A stretch of DNA of 64,000 nucleotides from Lumnitzera littorea. Lineage: Eukaryota > Streptophyta > Magnoliopsida > Myrtales > Combretaceae. Made by a program: the position numbers and the translations under genes. The notes under the pieces are model-generated. The model was given only the letters and a program-made list of their open reading frames with translations. It did not search any database and was not told the DNA's origin. Within the stretch, counting starts at the first letter, position 1; each line of letters begins with the position of its first letter. Positions 1-12,869 of this stretch are shown here, one piece after another. The stretch covers positions 89,642,497 to 89,706,496 of the forward strand of contig JAMXBB010000001.1 in the NCBI GenBank assembly GCA_024138015.1, in the 5' to 3' direction.

Positions 1-2
1 AT

Positions 3-2757
3 TGTAAGCCCTAAAGATAAACCAAGCCGTAAGATCAAATTTAATATAGAAAGTTTAGAGCGATCGGTTAAAGAATTCGAACAAACCTAAATTATAAACT
101 AAAGTTAGAAATATTAGTAAAAATGACTCCGTAAACTTGAATTTAAGAAAATAAGTAATAAAATAAGAGGCAATAAAATTTTTAAAATTTTAAATATATT
201 ATTCGTTAATTATCGAAAAGGCGAAAAGTGCAATCTAATAACTAACGAATTATTAGAGATAGATTATATTTATACTAAAAATCATAAAATGACTTGAATA
301 ATATTTAGGAGTGTTCATTTGTACCCTACATATTTTTACATGTAGATAAAAATACGTAAAATTACTTAAAGTGCCTGAAATTAGCTAGAAACTTATTAAA
401 TAATTAAATAAAATTATAAAATAACTAAGGAAAAAAAAAAACAGAGGAATAGGGAATGATCCATATTTGTTTGTGGCAGGTCAAGAATTAAAAGAACAAA
501 TTTTGGCCAATTAGAATTAAACACTTAAAAGGCAAAAATGGAAGAGGATAAGTCTTGTCTTGTCTAATTAATACATAACAATTGCCTTAAAGCCCTATAA
601 ATAGCAAGAAAATTTACAGAACTCATTTGGTCAGTTAGAAGCTTAGGAAAATTGGGAAGAGTCGAAAACAAGATAGAAAATTAGGGTTTAGAATTTTTTT
701 TTTTCAAATTTGTGTAGTAGGAGCTTTTGAACCAAACCCATACATCCCTATACATCACCACCATCTAGAAAAAACCACCACCACCACCCCACTCCAAACC
801 CATCATCTGGATCGGCTGACACACCTAAGCTGGTGTTGGAGGCCAAAAAGTCATCGAACTAGGTTAGTCTCACATTTTCTTTGGTTTTATAAAATTCCTT
901 AAAATTATTTATTTTGCCTAGAAAATTATTGAATTTATTATTTTGAGGTTTTATTATATGTAGATTTAGAGAAAAATAGTGATTAAGTTTAATCACATCT
1001 GTAAATATAGGGTTTTTAAGAAATTAGACAAAACCGAGCATGATTAAAATTAGAAATAAATAGGCTTAAGAGTATAGTTTGAAGCTTAAATTTTTCTTGT
1101 AGAATGATTAAGTGATATAGAACAATGCTATGAAGCTATTTTTTTAAAAAAATTAATTTTCTAAATTTTTAAGTATATTTTTAGCCTTAAAATGATTTTA
1201 AAAATGGATAATTTTGGTTTAATTAGGTGATTAAATGGTTAATTATTAATTTAAAAGGTAATTAGATGTTTAAAGATGTTAATCTCTTATGTGGAAATCT
1301 AATCCTAGTCTTTGAAGTGTTAAGTGTAATTAATATGGGAATTATGTGATAATTGCTAGAAATTAGGAATATGTGAAATTGCAATTTTAATAAATATGAA
1401 AAAATTAGGTTAATTTGGATAATATAATAATAAAATCAGTACATAATAAATCTGAAAAAAAAATTAATTTTAGGTAATTGGATAAAAATTGTAAAATTTT
1501 CTCACATCGGGAGTAAATTCGGTACCCTAATTAGGATTAGAGTGTACCGAATAGGTTAGAACACTAAATTAAGACCCAGTGTGATATTAGAATACTCGAG
1601 CTTAATGTCATTAATTTCACATTAGGATTCAAGCATATTTAGGATTCCTCGTAGTAAAAAACAATTTAGAACCAAAACTGGAATCTAATTTAGAAACCGA
1701 ACCCCAAGTTAAGGTAGAGTGAATCATTAGTAAATAATAGGTATACATAGAGAAGTGAGTTAAATTGTAACTTAGAATATGTATCATCAAAGTATAAGTA
1801 CTAAAAAGATGTATTTGTATTATAGGATACCTAAAGACAAATCAACTTGTAATTAAGTAATTGGGCAACTGAAAATTCCAAATAAGTTGGGTTTATTACT
1901 TCACCGTATTTGGAGTACTATTTTAGGGTACTTGAAGATTTAGGATTGTATATGATTGTGATTATAAGTACTTTTATGCATGTGCTTATGTATCTGACTT
2001 CGTATTGAAATTTGTGTTGTGATTCATTGTTTATTATGACTGAATTAGTGTGAAATTGTCTGAACACCCTAAATTGATCTTAATCCTAGTTGGCTCTAAT
2101 ACCCTAAATTGTCATGTATTGTAACACTTTAAGGGATCATTAAGATTCTCCAACCAAACATCGATACCTTCGAAAAAGATAGCGCTGGATAGCAAATTAG
2201 TCTTTTCCTCATCCTTAACCGAACTAAATAATAGGAGAAGAGGTTGCAGTAAGGATAAAGGCATTGGTCTGAAGGATAGTCCTAGGAGGAACAGTATCTC
2301 CATTGTACAAACTTAGGTTTGGTTATGAGCTGTTGCATAATATGAAAACTCTTTAACCCGAATTAAAGCGGATGAAATTTCTTTAATTTCGCAACGGACT
2401 GGACTACGCTGTGTAATGACACTTGCTTGTTGCATTGCATGAAAATAATTTCTTGATAATCTTGTTTGTGTTTGTATACATTCATGAGTCTCCAATTCAA
2501 CTTACTGAACTGTAAGGATCAATTTAGGAAATTCTGTAGATTGTACATGTAATTATATATGTTGACTTAAAGTTCTTGATAATTACTATAACTTTAGTTA
2601 AATTTTTAATTGGACTCTTTACTTCAAAGCGAGAAATCGTCAACGCATTATGTAGATCATGTTTATGATAGGCACCATAAGGCCAATTACTATTATAAGA
2701 TGGTTTATACGGCGGGACTATTGCGACTCTGCGACTCTACGACTTCAGAGCGTAACA
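3..2757 (+). mobile_element. Solo LTR, TGTAAGCCC family, copy 1
   Basis: 2755-bp LTR starting TGTAAGCCC and ending CGTAACA (TG...CA ends). The base order matches copies at 3138-6023, 7401-10477 and 50553-53489. The 5 bases after it are CTAAT; only the last two bases of the matching upstream TSD (AT) lie inside the window, and they agree. Gag coding of element A starts directly after it, with no primer-binding site, so it is a solo LTR rather than the 5' LTR of an element. It contains a TATA box at 596-603 and the conserved block at 2110-2330. The family's internal region is not in the window, so the lineage is unknown; the length would suit a long-LTR gypsy group. Confidence 0.85.
596..603 (+). 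promoter_or_regulatory. LTR TATA box, copy 1
   Basis: TATAAATA, found at the equivalent place in copies 2, 3 and 4. It is followed about 25-35 bp later by a conserved A-rich segment with a CATTTGG/CAGTTAG motif, where transcription would be expected to begin. Function is inferred from position and conservation. Confidence 0.6.
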
Positions 2758-3137
2758 CTAATCTTGAAGTAGTTGAGAAGAAGACACCTTTTTGTGAGAT
2801 TTTCAAACAAGGCCAAAGAAGCTATTGTAAGTATTGTCAATACCGGCAACCTTATCAGACCTACAATCCTAGTAGCCATGACAAGAGGATATAATCCCCT
2901 ACCAAATTCAAATCAGAATAACTACCCACAAAGGAAATGGTTTACTTATATTCCCATTCCTCTAAGCTAGGTTCTTGCACGACTAAGGAAGGAGAATCTC
3001 TTGACATTCGAAATACTGAAGGAAGGACAAAGACTGAGAGACTATAACCCAGAGCTCTGTTATGATTATCATTTGGGGCAAGTGGGGCATTCTACTGACC
3101 AGTGCTAGAGATTCAGACATAAGATCTAGGATCTTAT
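2758..3137 (+). pseudogene. Element A gag fragment with zinc-knuckle region (Tat-lineage Ty3/gypsy)
   Basis: This 380-bp stretch between two solo LTRs encodes the end of a gag protein. One frame from 2773 reads a basic, proline-rich stretch, then CYDYHLGQVGHSTDQC (about 3058-3105), then RFRHKI and DLI. The Cys/His spacing followed by a HKI-DLI motif is typical of Tat-lineage plant Ty3/gypsy gags. In-frame stops replace a Trp and a Gln codon there. The frame stops being gag-like at the TSD of the next solo LTR and resumes at 6030. The N-terminal gag lies left of the window. A dead remnant with no expected product. Confidence 0.8.
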
Positions 3138-6023
3138 TGTAAGCCCTAAAGTTAAGCCAAGTGACCGTAGGATTGAACGTAGAATACAAGGTTTAGGACA
3201 ATCGATTAAAAGATCCGATCAAATCCAAATTATAAACTATTGATAAAAAAAATTAGTAAAAATGACTCCGTAAACTCGAATTTAAGAAAATAAGTAATAA
3301 AATAGGAGACTATAAAATTTATAAATTTTAAGTATAATAATTGCTAATTACCGAAAAGGTGAAAAGTGTAATCAAATAACTAATAAATCACTAAAGATAA
3401 ATTATATGTATACTAAAAATTATAGAATGACCTAAATAATAATTAAGAATGTTCATATGTACCCCACATGTATTTACGTGTAGATAAACATATGCGAAAT
3501 TACTTAAATTGGCCAAAAACTTAGTAAATAATTAAAGAAAATTATTAATTAATTGTGGAAAAATCAGAAAAAAATCAAAGGGATAGGGAATGATGAAAAT
3601 TTGGTTATGGCAAGTTAGGATCCGAAGAATAAAAATTAGCCAATTAGAATCAAGCAACACAAAAGCCAAAAATTAACGAATTTAGACAAAGTCTTATCTA
3701 ATTAATGCATATTAATTTCCACCAAGCTCTATAAATAGGGGAAAAATTCACAAAACTCCTTTGGACAGTTAGGAATTAGAGAAAAATAGAGGGCTTCAAA
3801 AATTCAAGAGAAAATCCAGAAAAAAAAAAAAGGAAAGGAAACTGTGCAATTAGGGCTAGTGAGCCAAACCTACACCTCACCACCACCTGGGACCGAGCCA
3901 CCATCTCCACCCCACTCCAGACCCACTGTCTAGGCCGACCGACATACTTGGACTGGATTTAGACGACCAAAAAGCATCAAACCGGGTGAGTCCCTTATAA
4001 TCAATTATTTTGCCTAGAAAATTATGAAACTTGTTATTCTGAGGTTTTATTGTATGTAGATTTAGGAGAAAATAGTGATTTAGTTTAATCACGTCTGAAA
4101 ATATAGGGTTCTTAACAAATTAAGCAAAACCGAGCATGATTAGAACTAGAAATAAATAGGCTTAGGAGTATAGTTTGGAGCTCAATTTTTTTCTGTAGAA
4201 TGCTTATGTGATATAGAACAATGTTATAAAGCCATTTTTCTAAAATTAATTTTTAAAATTTTTAAGTTAATTTTTAGCCCTAAAATGATGGAAAAATTGG
4301 ATAATTTTGGGTTAATTAGGTGATTAAGACACTAATTACTGATTTAAATAGTAATTAGAAGTTTAGGGATGTTAATCTCTGATGTAGAAACCTAATCCTA
4401 TCCTTTGGAGTATTAAGTATAGTTAATTTAGGAAATTAGGTAGTTATTGTAAGAAATTAGAAATATGTGGAATTGAAAATTAATAAATCTAAAAAAATTA
4501 GGGTTATTTAGATAATATTATAATAAAAATCAGAATATACTAAATTTGAAATAAAATTTAATTTTAGGTAATTGTATAAAAATATAAGATTTTCTCACAT
4601 CGAGAATAAATCTGATACCCAAATTAGGATTAGCGTTTACCGAATAGTTTAGAATACTAAATTAAGACCCAATAGAATATTATAATACTCGAGTCTAATG
4701 TGATTAATTTCACATTAGGATTCGAGCATAGTTAAGACTTCGGAATCAAAACTAGAATCTAATTTAGGATTCGAACCCCGAAATAGAATAGAAAGAATTA
4801 TTAGTACATAATAGGTATACATGGAAAAATAAGTTAAATTATAACTTAGAATATGAACCCTTAAAGTATAAGTACTAAAAAGACCTGTTTGTATTATAGA
4901 ACACCCAGAGACGAATCGGCTTGCAACTAAGTGATTGGGCGATTGAGAAATTCCAACTAAGTTGTGTTATTACTTATTGTAATAGAGTATTATTTTTATG
5001 GTACTTGGAGACTTAAGATTATATATGGTTGTGATTGTAAGTAGTTTACGCATATATTTGATGTATCTAAATTCGTGCTAAAATTGTGGTATGATAGGTT
5101 TTGTGTTATGATTAAATTGGTGTGAATTGTTTGAAAACCCTAAATGAAATTTAATCTTATTTGACTTTAATGACCAAAAATGCCATGCATTGCAACCCGT
5201 TAGGGGATCATTAGGATTCTCCAACCAAATACCGACCCCTTCGAAAGGGATAGCGCAGGATTGCATAATGGTCCCTTCTTCATCCTTAGTCGAACTAAGT
5301 GACAGGAGAGGAGGTCACGGCGAGGGTGAAGTCAATGGTTCGAAGGTAGTCGCGGGAGAAGCGAGGTCTCCATTGCACAAGCCTGGGTTTGGTTATGAGC
5401 TGCTGCATAACATGGAAACTTTTCAACCTAGATTAGAACGGGTGAAATTTCTCTGATTTCACAATGGACCGGACTATGTTGTGCGATGATACTTGATTGT
5501 TGCATTGCATGAAAATAATTGCTTAATAATCTTGTTTGTACTTATATGCATTCATAAGTCTCCAATTCAACTTACTAAGCTGTAGTTGCTCATACCCTTA
5601 TAGATCCTTTTGCAGGTCCTAATTTCTGAACACTTCAAGTATTATGCCGCCCTACAATTACCCAAAGGTTAGTCCTTTTGAAGCCAAGGGTGTGAGGATC
5701 AATTTACTTAGTAATGATGTGTGTCCTTTGTAGTTAAGGATGAAAGACTGATAGTTATTATGTAAATTAGTGAACATTTGTATATATGTAGAATTTCTTG
5801 GGAAGTTCTGTGGACTTTACATATAATTATACATGTTTATTAGAAATTTGTAATATTTATCATAATTGTAGTTAAACTTTTAATCAGACTGTTTACTTCA
5901 AAGCGAAGAGTCGTCAACGCCTTGTGTAGATCATGTCTATGGTAGACACTGTGAGGCCAGTTACTATCATAGAATGGTTTACACGGCGAGACTGTTGCAA
6001 CTCTACAACTTCGGGGCGTAACA
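3138..6023 (+). mobile_element. Solo LTR, TGTAAGCCC family, copy 2
   Basis: 2886-bp LTR with TG...CA ends, flanked by a perfect 5-bp TSD CTTAT (3133-3137 and 6024-6028). It interrupts the gag of element A exactly between the HKI-DLI segment and the following residues, and the reading frame continues after one TSD copy. The middle section (about 4780-4960) matches copy 1 but not copies 3 and 4. Its 5' two thirds are very close to copy 4 (50553-53489). Confidence 0.93.
3730..3737 (+). promoter_or_regulatory. LTR TATA box, copy 2
   Basis: TATAAATA followed by GGGG, same position within the LTR as in copies 1 and 4. A CATTTGG-like segment (CCTTTGGACAGTTAG) follows within about 40 bp. Confidence 0.6.
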
Positions 6024-7400
6024 CTTATTGATGCCAAGTTGGTTCAATTAGATTTAATTTAGACTCTTACTCTCAACGTAGGTAATAATCCTCTATTGGA
6101 TCATGGACGCTCAATCAACATGATCATCACTAAAGTGTCTGCACCAAAAGTTGATTTAGATAGTCTCCCCATCATTATTGAAGAGGTAGCTTGGAATCTA
6201 AGGCAAGCCAGACACTTGCAAAATATGAATCTTAAAGATAAAACCTGGATTAGACTGGCAATATATCAATTGTTGTGGGGTGGGAAGATAAAGAAAACTG
6301 ACATTATGACTATGATGGTTCCAAAACCAAGAAAGAGTTATACTCAGAAGGAGCTCAAAGAAAGGTATGAAGCTGGAGATCTGACGATCGACACCTTAGG
6401 AGAGTCATTAGGAAAGTTAGAGTATTTAGTTAATTATGTTGGTTCACCCGCCATATATGCCGATGAACCACCTACTAGATGGGGTTTCAAATTTGAGGAA
6501 GAAGATAAGCTTATTGTAGAAGCTAAAAAGACAGTCGAGATGGTTGGAATGATTGGAGGTGAGCCTAAACCGTTGATTTTTGAGTGCTACGAGAAGATTG
6601 AGAAGGTTAGGGAATTGGGCAAGCCTAAGAAAATTAGTTTTAATGTCTCGATAGCTCTAAACAATTACAAGGAAAACCCTCTTACCAAATGGTGAATCAG
6701 ACAACCAGGTCCTCATTACCTATGGCCGGTGGGCTTACATTCTTGGAACGAGTCTATGATCAGAACGAAGAGGCCAGGAGGAAGACTACTATGGAAGAGG
6801 CTTCTCGAAAGATCTTTGAAGATACAGATGAGAAAGATCAAAATGTTGCCAAGAAGATGGTGAAAGACAGTAAGTACAAGATTATGGATCGGCTAACCAA
6901 AGTACCAACCTAAATCTCCTTAATGGGTTTACTATTGTTGTCTGATACTCACCAAGAAGCTTTAATCAAAATTCTAAAAGATGTCAAAGTACTTGAAGGG
7001 ATTTCCACTAAGAACCTGGGATTGGTGGTTAATTCGATATTTACAATGGATTAGATTTCATTCTCACCGAATGAGCTAGGCAAAGAAGGAGACTAACACA
7101 CGAAACCCCTTTTCAAAATGGTTAAGAGTGTAGGGAAAGTGTTTGCTTAGGTACTGATAGATAATGGGTCTTTACTAAATGTATGTCTACTAGCGATACT
7201 GAATTTGCTTGGAGTAAATTCAACTGAGATAAAGCCCAGCTCGATTTCAGTAAGGGCTTTCGATGGATCAAAGAGGGAGATACTTAGAGAAATTAGGCTG
7301 CAAGTCGAGATCGGCCCGTAGATGTTCACTATTCCATTTCAAGCCCCGAATATATCTCGAACTTTCAATCTTCTATTAGGGAGGCCATAAATTTACTCAA
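6024..7400 (+). pseudogene. Element A gag C-terminus and protease (Tat-lineage Ty3/gypsy)
   Basis: Coding continues from the zinc-knuckle fragment, first in the frame of the 6096-6695 open stretch, then after a frameshift near 6690 in the frame of 6689-6913 and onward. The aspartic protease is at about 7150-7400: VLIDNGS (active-site D at 7160-7162, in a D-N-G form seen in Tat elements), then RAFDGSKRE and LLLGRP, the hallmark end of the protease fold. At least five in-frame stops (for example after KVPT at 6911-6913 and before VLIDNG) make it dead. It is cut at 7400 by the inverted solo LTR, beyond which the protease tail resumes. Confidence 0.82.
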
Positions 7401-7576
7401 TATCACGCCCCAAAGTGGCAGAGTCATAACAATCCTACCGTGTAAACCATCCTAAGATAGAAGTTGGCCTTACAACCGCTATCTTAGACCCGATCTACAC
7501 AAGGCGTCCACGACTAACCCGCTTTGAAGTAAACAGTTTGTAATTTAAATAAGTCATTTATCTAAGAAAGTGAGAA

Positions 7577-7600
7577 AATATATATATATATATATATATA
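7577..7600. repeat. (TA)n microsatellite within LTR copy 3
   Basis: About 12 TA units, next to an AAGAAAGTGAGAAAA segment. The same tract next to the same segment is at 53295-53312 in copy 4, so the microsatellite was present in their shared ancestor. Confidence 0.9.
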
Positions 7601-9901
7601 CTATAATTCAATTATTACATTATTCAAAAATGAAAAATTCTAAAATAAAACAAAACTTAGACCTTAAGAATATATGTTTGCTCTTCAAATATTTTTCCTC
7701 ACTCCCCAAGATTCAGCAATTGCTAGCTTCAGAGTAGTTGTTTGCCACTTCTTAGCCAGCACCTACACGACGTCTGTAGGGATGTGAGCAACTACAGCTC
7801 AGTAAGTTAAGATAGAGGACTTAAAACTATACCATAAACACAATAAGGTTATCGATCAACTTATTAGGTGTGATGCATGTTTAAGCAAATGCCATCGCAC
7901 GACGTTGTTCGGTCCGTCGTGAGATTAGAGAAATTTCGCCCACTCTAATCCAAGTTAAAGAGTTGCCATTAATGCAACAGTTTACGACCAAACCCAGGCT
8001 TGTGTAATGGAGACCTCGCTCTTCCCGTGACTACCTTCGAACCATTGACTTTACCCTCACCGCGACCTCCTCTCTTGTCACTTAGTTCGACTAAAGATGA
8101 AGAAGAGACCATTATGCAATCCTACGCTATCCCTTTCGAAGGGGTCGGTATTTGGCTAGAGAGTCTTAAGTTCCTCTAATGAGTTGCTATGTAGGTCCGA
8201 TTATGATTATAGGTCGTATATTTGATTAAGTCCAGTTTAAGATGATCAATCATTTCATACAAACCATACAATACAAGTCAAGACAATAGACAAAATCATA
8301 GCATCACTCATAATCAAGCACATGGACACTACAGACTATCTAACAAGCACAACCAAGCATAATTTCAAGCCTAAAAAATACAGTATCGTATTAATCCTAA
8401 CTTACCTCGACTCCTCGCTCACTCGCTCGAGGTTCGACTTACTTAGGCCATCGCCGATCATCCCTATAACACAAACGCGGTTTCAGTTTTTCATATAACT
8501 ATTATAGGTTCATTTTATCCTATAACGCTTATTGTTATGTTTTGTTTAGGGTTTAATATGCCTAATTATTTAGGTCTTAAGTTTTTTACAATTATTCTAG
8601 GTTTGGGGTTAGGTTCGGGTTCGGTTTCCGCATTGATTTCTAAATTAGGTTCTAGTTTGATTTCTGAGTATTGTTTTATACTCGAACCCTAGAAATTCGT
8701 TTCAACTCATAATGTGAAATTAATCACATTACTTCCCGATCTCCTAAATACTATCATTACCTCTAATTAGTATTTTATTCAACCCGATACACTTAAATCC
8801 TTATTAGTATACCGAATTTACTCCTGATGTGAGAAACTTTTACATCTTTCATATAATTACATAAATTTAAGTTTTCTTTCAGTTTTATTATATATCCCTA
8901 TTATTTATATAATATCAATTTTTATCCTAATATTTTCTATTTATTATATTTCCAATAATTGTGTATTATATACTATTACTTATTATGTACATAATACAAG
9001 TAATAGTACATAATACACATCTAATATTTTTATCACTCTAACTACTATCTCCCAACATTAATTATCATTTTCAAAATGTCTAAATTCATCCTAAATCAGA
9101 TTTTACACCTAATTACCCTAATTTACAAAATTAACTTAAATTGTACTATTTTTTCATATTACTTATTTACTACATAATTAACCTAATAATTACATCTAAT
9201 ATCCTAAATGCTACAAGTATCATACTCTATCAGATTTCAACATCCTAAAACATATACTTATTTACTAAATCAGTAATTAATCATTTAATTATTTTATTAA
9301 CCCTAAATTATCCATTTTATGCCTCATTTTAAGGCCTAAAAATTATCTAAAAATTTTGAAAATTAATTTTTGAAAACGGGTTTCATAGCACTATTCTATA
9401 TCATCTAAGTAATCTACACAAAAATTTTGGGTTCAAAACTATACTCCTAAGGTCATTTATTTCTAAACAGAAACATGCTCGGTTTTGCATGATTTCTTAA
9501 GGACCATATATTACAGGACATATTTTCATCAAAATAATATTTTTCCTAAAAACTACATACAAAAATATTTCAGAATAACAAAATTTATAATTTTTTAACA
9601 ATATTTTCTATTTTTTACAAAATTACACAAAATCAGGCTGGAAATCGGACTCACCGTTCTAGGTGGCTCCAACCACCGCTAGCCGCCGTGGCCTTATCGG
9701 CCGGTCTAGGTGTTGCTACCACCGTGTGGTGGTGGTGGCCGTCCACACCTAGATGCTCGTCTGATGTGGGTTCCCTTTTATGGCCCTAATTGCATAGTTT
9801 TTTCTTATTTTTTTCCTAACCTTAATTTTCCTCTCAATTTTGCCTCTCTCTATTTTTCTCACTCTCCAAATTGCCCAAATGAGCTTCTGAATTTTTCTTG
9901 C

Positions 9902-9909
9902 TATTTATA
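9902..9909 (-). promoter_or_regulatory. LTR TATA box, copy 3
   Basis: TATTTATA on the plus strand, TATAAATA on the LTR sense strand, at the position equivalent to copies 1, 2 and 4. Confidence 0.55.
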
Positions 9910-10477
9910 GAGCTTTAGGGAAATTATTGTGTATTAATTAGACAAGACAATTGCCTTATCTCTTCTTTTTTCCACTTTCTATTTGTTGCATTTTAATTGG
10001 TTGATTTTTTTTTCTTCAATATTAGATTGCTACGCCCCAATTCTGGACTTTTCCTCATTTTTCTATATTTTTCCTTAATTAATTATGAATTTTATTTAAT
10101 TATTTCTTATTATTTTAGTACATTTCGTGTATTTTAAGTAATTACGCGTATTTCTACATACATGTAAATTCATATATAGTACAAATAAATATTCCTAAAT
10201 ATTATTTAAGTCATTTTATGATTTTTAGTATACATATAATTTATCTCTAGCGATTCGTAAATTATCGAAATGCATTTTACGCATTTTCGATAAATAACGA
10301 GTTATATACTTAAAATTAAAATTTGGAATTTTTATATTATTTTATTTTATTGCTTATTTTCTTAAATTCAAACTTAGGGGATCATTTTATTAATATTTCT
10401 AGCTTTACTTTATAATTTAACCTCGATCGGGTCTTCCAACCGATCAAAACCTCGAATAGCTAATTTTAGGGCTTACA

Positions 10478-11560
10478 CTCAGTAGGAGTGATTTCGTCTA
10501 GTGTACATCATAAAGTGAAACTCACAGTCGATGGGCAGCCGGTTACTATTCTTAGGGAGCATGGTTACAAGATTTATAAAGAAACGGCTATTCTGTATAT
10601 CAGGAGTGAAGAATTAGAGGAACTAGGATTGCAGATTTTTTATGAGCTCAACATGATTGAAGTATCAAGACATGGGGTATAGGGTTGCTCGAAATAGCCT
10701 AAGTAATAGATTGGAATGTTTAGACTTGAATATGAGCCTACTAAAGAAAAGATCCAAGAAATGAAGGCTAAAACCAGAGGCAAGAGAGGAGATCAGTTGT
10801 ATTATGCTCATATGGATTTTCCAAACATTCGTCAGACATTCCCAGTACCAGCTAATGTTCAAGAACCCAAAGTAACCAGTTTATCCAAGGCTTTAGCTTA
10901 GCAATGTAGCATCGGTCTAGACGAGACAAAAGATATCAGCGTCCTAGTTTCCTTATGCAACTGCTTTTTTGTTCCAGTTAATAGGTCTCTTTAGAAAAGC
11001 AATATTAGATCAATTAGTAGCATTCGATTCAATAATTACACCAATTAGCTAAGCCCTATTTCTTTCAGATAATTTCAATTCATTCAGTGAAATTAGTTCC
11101 TTTCTTTCTATCAATTCTTCTTTGTTATTTATTCATTATCCTTTTGTTTTTTCCTTTATCTTTTAGATCCGATAAAAACGATGAATATAATGGATATCTC
11201 ATGCCTGTAAATGATAAGAATACCAATATCACCTTCGGCCCTACTGGGTCAGACGTCGGAGATGATATTGAGACTTCTAGTGAAATAGAAGAGAGTTAGT
11301 GTCAATTTGAATAAGGTAAGGTGATTATTGATGAACCAATAGTTGTGGTTAATTTAGGGATGCAAGAGAATCCACTAAACTTGAAAATTAGCGGTAATTT
11401 AGCGGATGATCAGAAATAAGAGTTGTTGCGATTATTATTGAAATACCTAAACATATTCGCTTGGTCCTATGAGAACATGCTCGGTTTGGATTCGTCAATC
11501 ATAGTTCATAAGTTGCTAACAAGAGAAGATATTAAACAAAAAAGGCAAAAGCTTGGGTGA
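10478..11560 (+). pseudogene. Element A protease tail and protease-RT linker
   Basis: Right after the LTR the frame reads SSSVHHKVKLTVDGQPVTI, the expected continuation of the Tat protease beyond its LLLGRP motif. The following stretch (10716-10901 and 11087-11299) is the low-conservation linker, broken by many stops. At 11290-11560 a conserved pre-RT segment appears, including NIFAWSYENM-like residues at about 11450-11480 and a VHKL segment. Non-functional. Confidence 0.7.
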
Positions 11561-12760
11561 TTTAGGCCAAATATACTTCTTAAAATAAAAGAAGAAGTGA
11601 AGAAATTACTAAAAGTTAGGTTCATAAAAGTGTTAGATTACCTTGAATGGGTAGCTAATGTGGTGCCAATGCTGAAGAAAAATGGGAAAGTTAAGATATG
11701 TGTGGACTTCAATGATTTAAACTAAGAGACACCTAAGATCAACTTCCCTTTACCACACATTGACGTATTGGTAGACAACATGGTCAGAAATAATCTTTTC
11801 TCATTTATGGATGGTTTCTCGAGATATAATCAGATTAAGATGGCTGAAGAAGATAAAATCGAAACCACCTTCATTACCACTTGGGGAACGCTTTATTATC
11901 GCATGATGCCTTATGAGTTAAACAATGCTAGTGCAACTTATCAACGTACTATGGTTGCTTTGTTTTATGACATGATGCATCAGGAGATTGAAGTTTATCC
12001 AGATGATATGATTGCTAAATCCAAAAAGGGTGAGAATCATGTGGATGTTTTGCATAAATTATTTGAGCAGTTGATGAACTTTCAACTAAAACTAAACTCA
12101 AAAGAGTGCACCTTTGGACTAACCTCAGGCAAATTGTTGGGTTTTGTAGTTAGTAGAAAAGGGATCGAGATGGACACAGATAAAGTCAAGGCAATCGTAA
12201 ACATGCCTGCACCAAAGACAATAAAGGAAGTTAAGAGATTGTTGGGGAGGTTAAATTATATCGCTTAGTTTATATCACAGCTAACCGATAAATGTAAGCC
12301 GTTGTTCAAACTTTTGAGGAAGAATGCAACAATAAAATGGGATGAAGAGTGTGAGTAAGCATTTGTTGAAATCAAAGAGTATCTCATGAATCCTCTGGTA
12401 CTGGTCACTCTTATACTGGGACGATAATTAATTCTTTACTTGACAATCCTTTCTGAATCGATGGGATGTATGTTGGGGTAGAAAGATGAAACGGGTAGAA
12501 AAGAACATCTTATATACTACTTAAGCAAGAAATTTACAGAAGGCGAACAAAAATACTCAGAGGCGGAAAGAATGTGTTGTACCTTAGTATGGGTGATGCA
12601 TAGGCTTAAGCAGTACACTCTTTATTACTCAGTAGAGTTGTTGACAAAATATGACCCATTGAGGTATTTAGCAAAAAAGTTGGCATTCGTTGAGAGAATA
12701 TCGAAGTGGTAGATGTTGCTCTCTAAGTTTGATATCAAATACGTAAGTCAAAGGGCAAGC
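11561..12760 (+). pseudogene. Element A reverse transcriptase and RNase H
   Basis: RT palm and fingers are readable in one frame from about 11570 to 12270. Motifs in order: KIKEEVKKLL, WVANVVPMLKKNGKVKICVDF, FSFMDGFSRYNQIKM, the primer-grip-type MPYELNNASATYQR, the catalytic box YPDD at 11996-12007, and LLGFVVS. The longest open stretch is 11768-12268 (166 codons). RNase H follows at about 12470-12740 (ETGRKEHLIYYLSK, EGEQKYSEAER, LKQYTL). Stops (for example Leu-Asn-stop near 11720 and after NYIA at 12266-12268) show decay. The enzyme would have copied the retrotransposon RNA and degraded it from the hybrid. Confidence 0.92.
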
Positions 12761-12869
12761 AATGGCCGATAAATTGGTGAAATACCTACTAGAAGATGAT
12801 AATGATGGTTCGAAAGCTCAGTTTCCCAATGAAAATATGATGGTGATGAATGAATTAAGTGGTGAGAAA

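Larger units (their letters stand above)
7401..10477 (-). mobile_element. Solo LTR, TGTAAGCCC family, copy 3 (inverted)
   Basis: 3077-bp LTR in reverse orientation: the right end GGGCTTACA is the complement of TGTAAGCCC, and the left end TATCACG is the complement of the CGTAACA end with two transitions. TSD is CTCAA (7396-7400) versus CTCAG (10478-10482), 4 of 5. It interrupts the protease of element A straight after the LLLGRP motif. It holds a (TA)n microsatellite at 7577-7600 and a TATA box on the minus strand at 9902-9909. The interior at about 8390-8650 matches copy 4, not copies 1 and 2. Confidence 0.9.

Noticed and set aside
5078..5456. Overlapping open frames on both strands in the LTR
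   Set aside because: They fall on the block conserved in all solo LTRs; frames are not kept open between copies, so the conservation is not protein-level.
3..6023. LTR copies 1 and 2 as the two LTRs of one short element with a 380-bp interior
   Set aside because: Copy 2 has its own perfect TSD (CTTAT), copy 1 has different flanks, and the 380 bp is gag of element A that continues beyond copy 2; there is no primer-binding site or polypurine tract.
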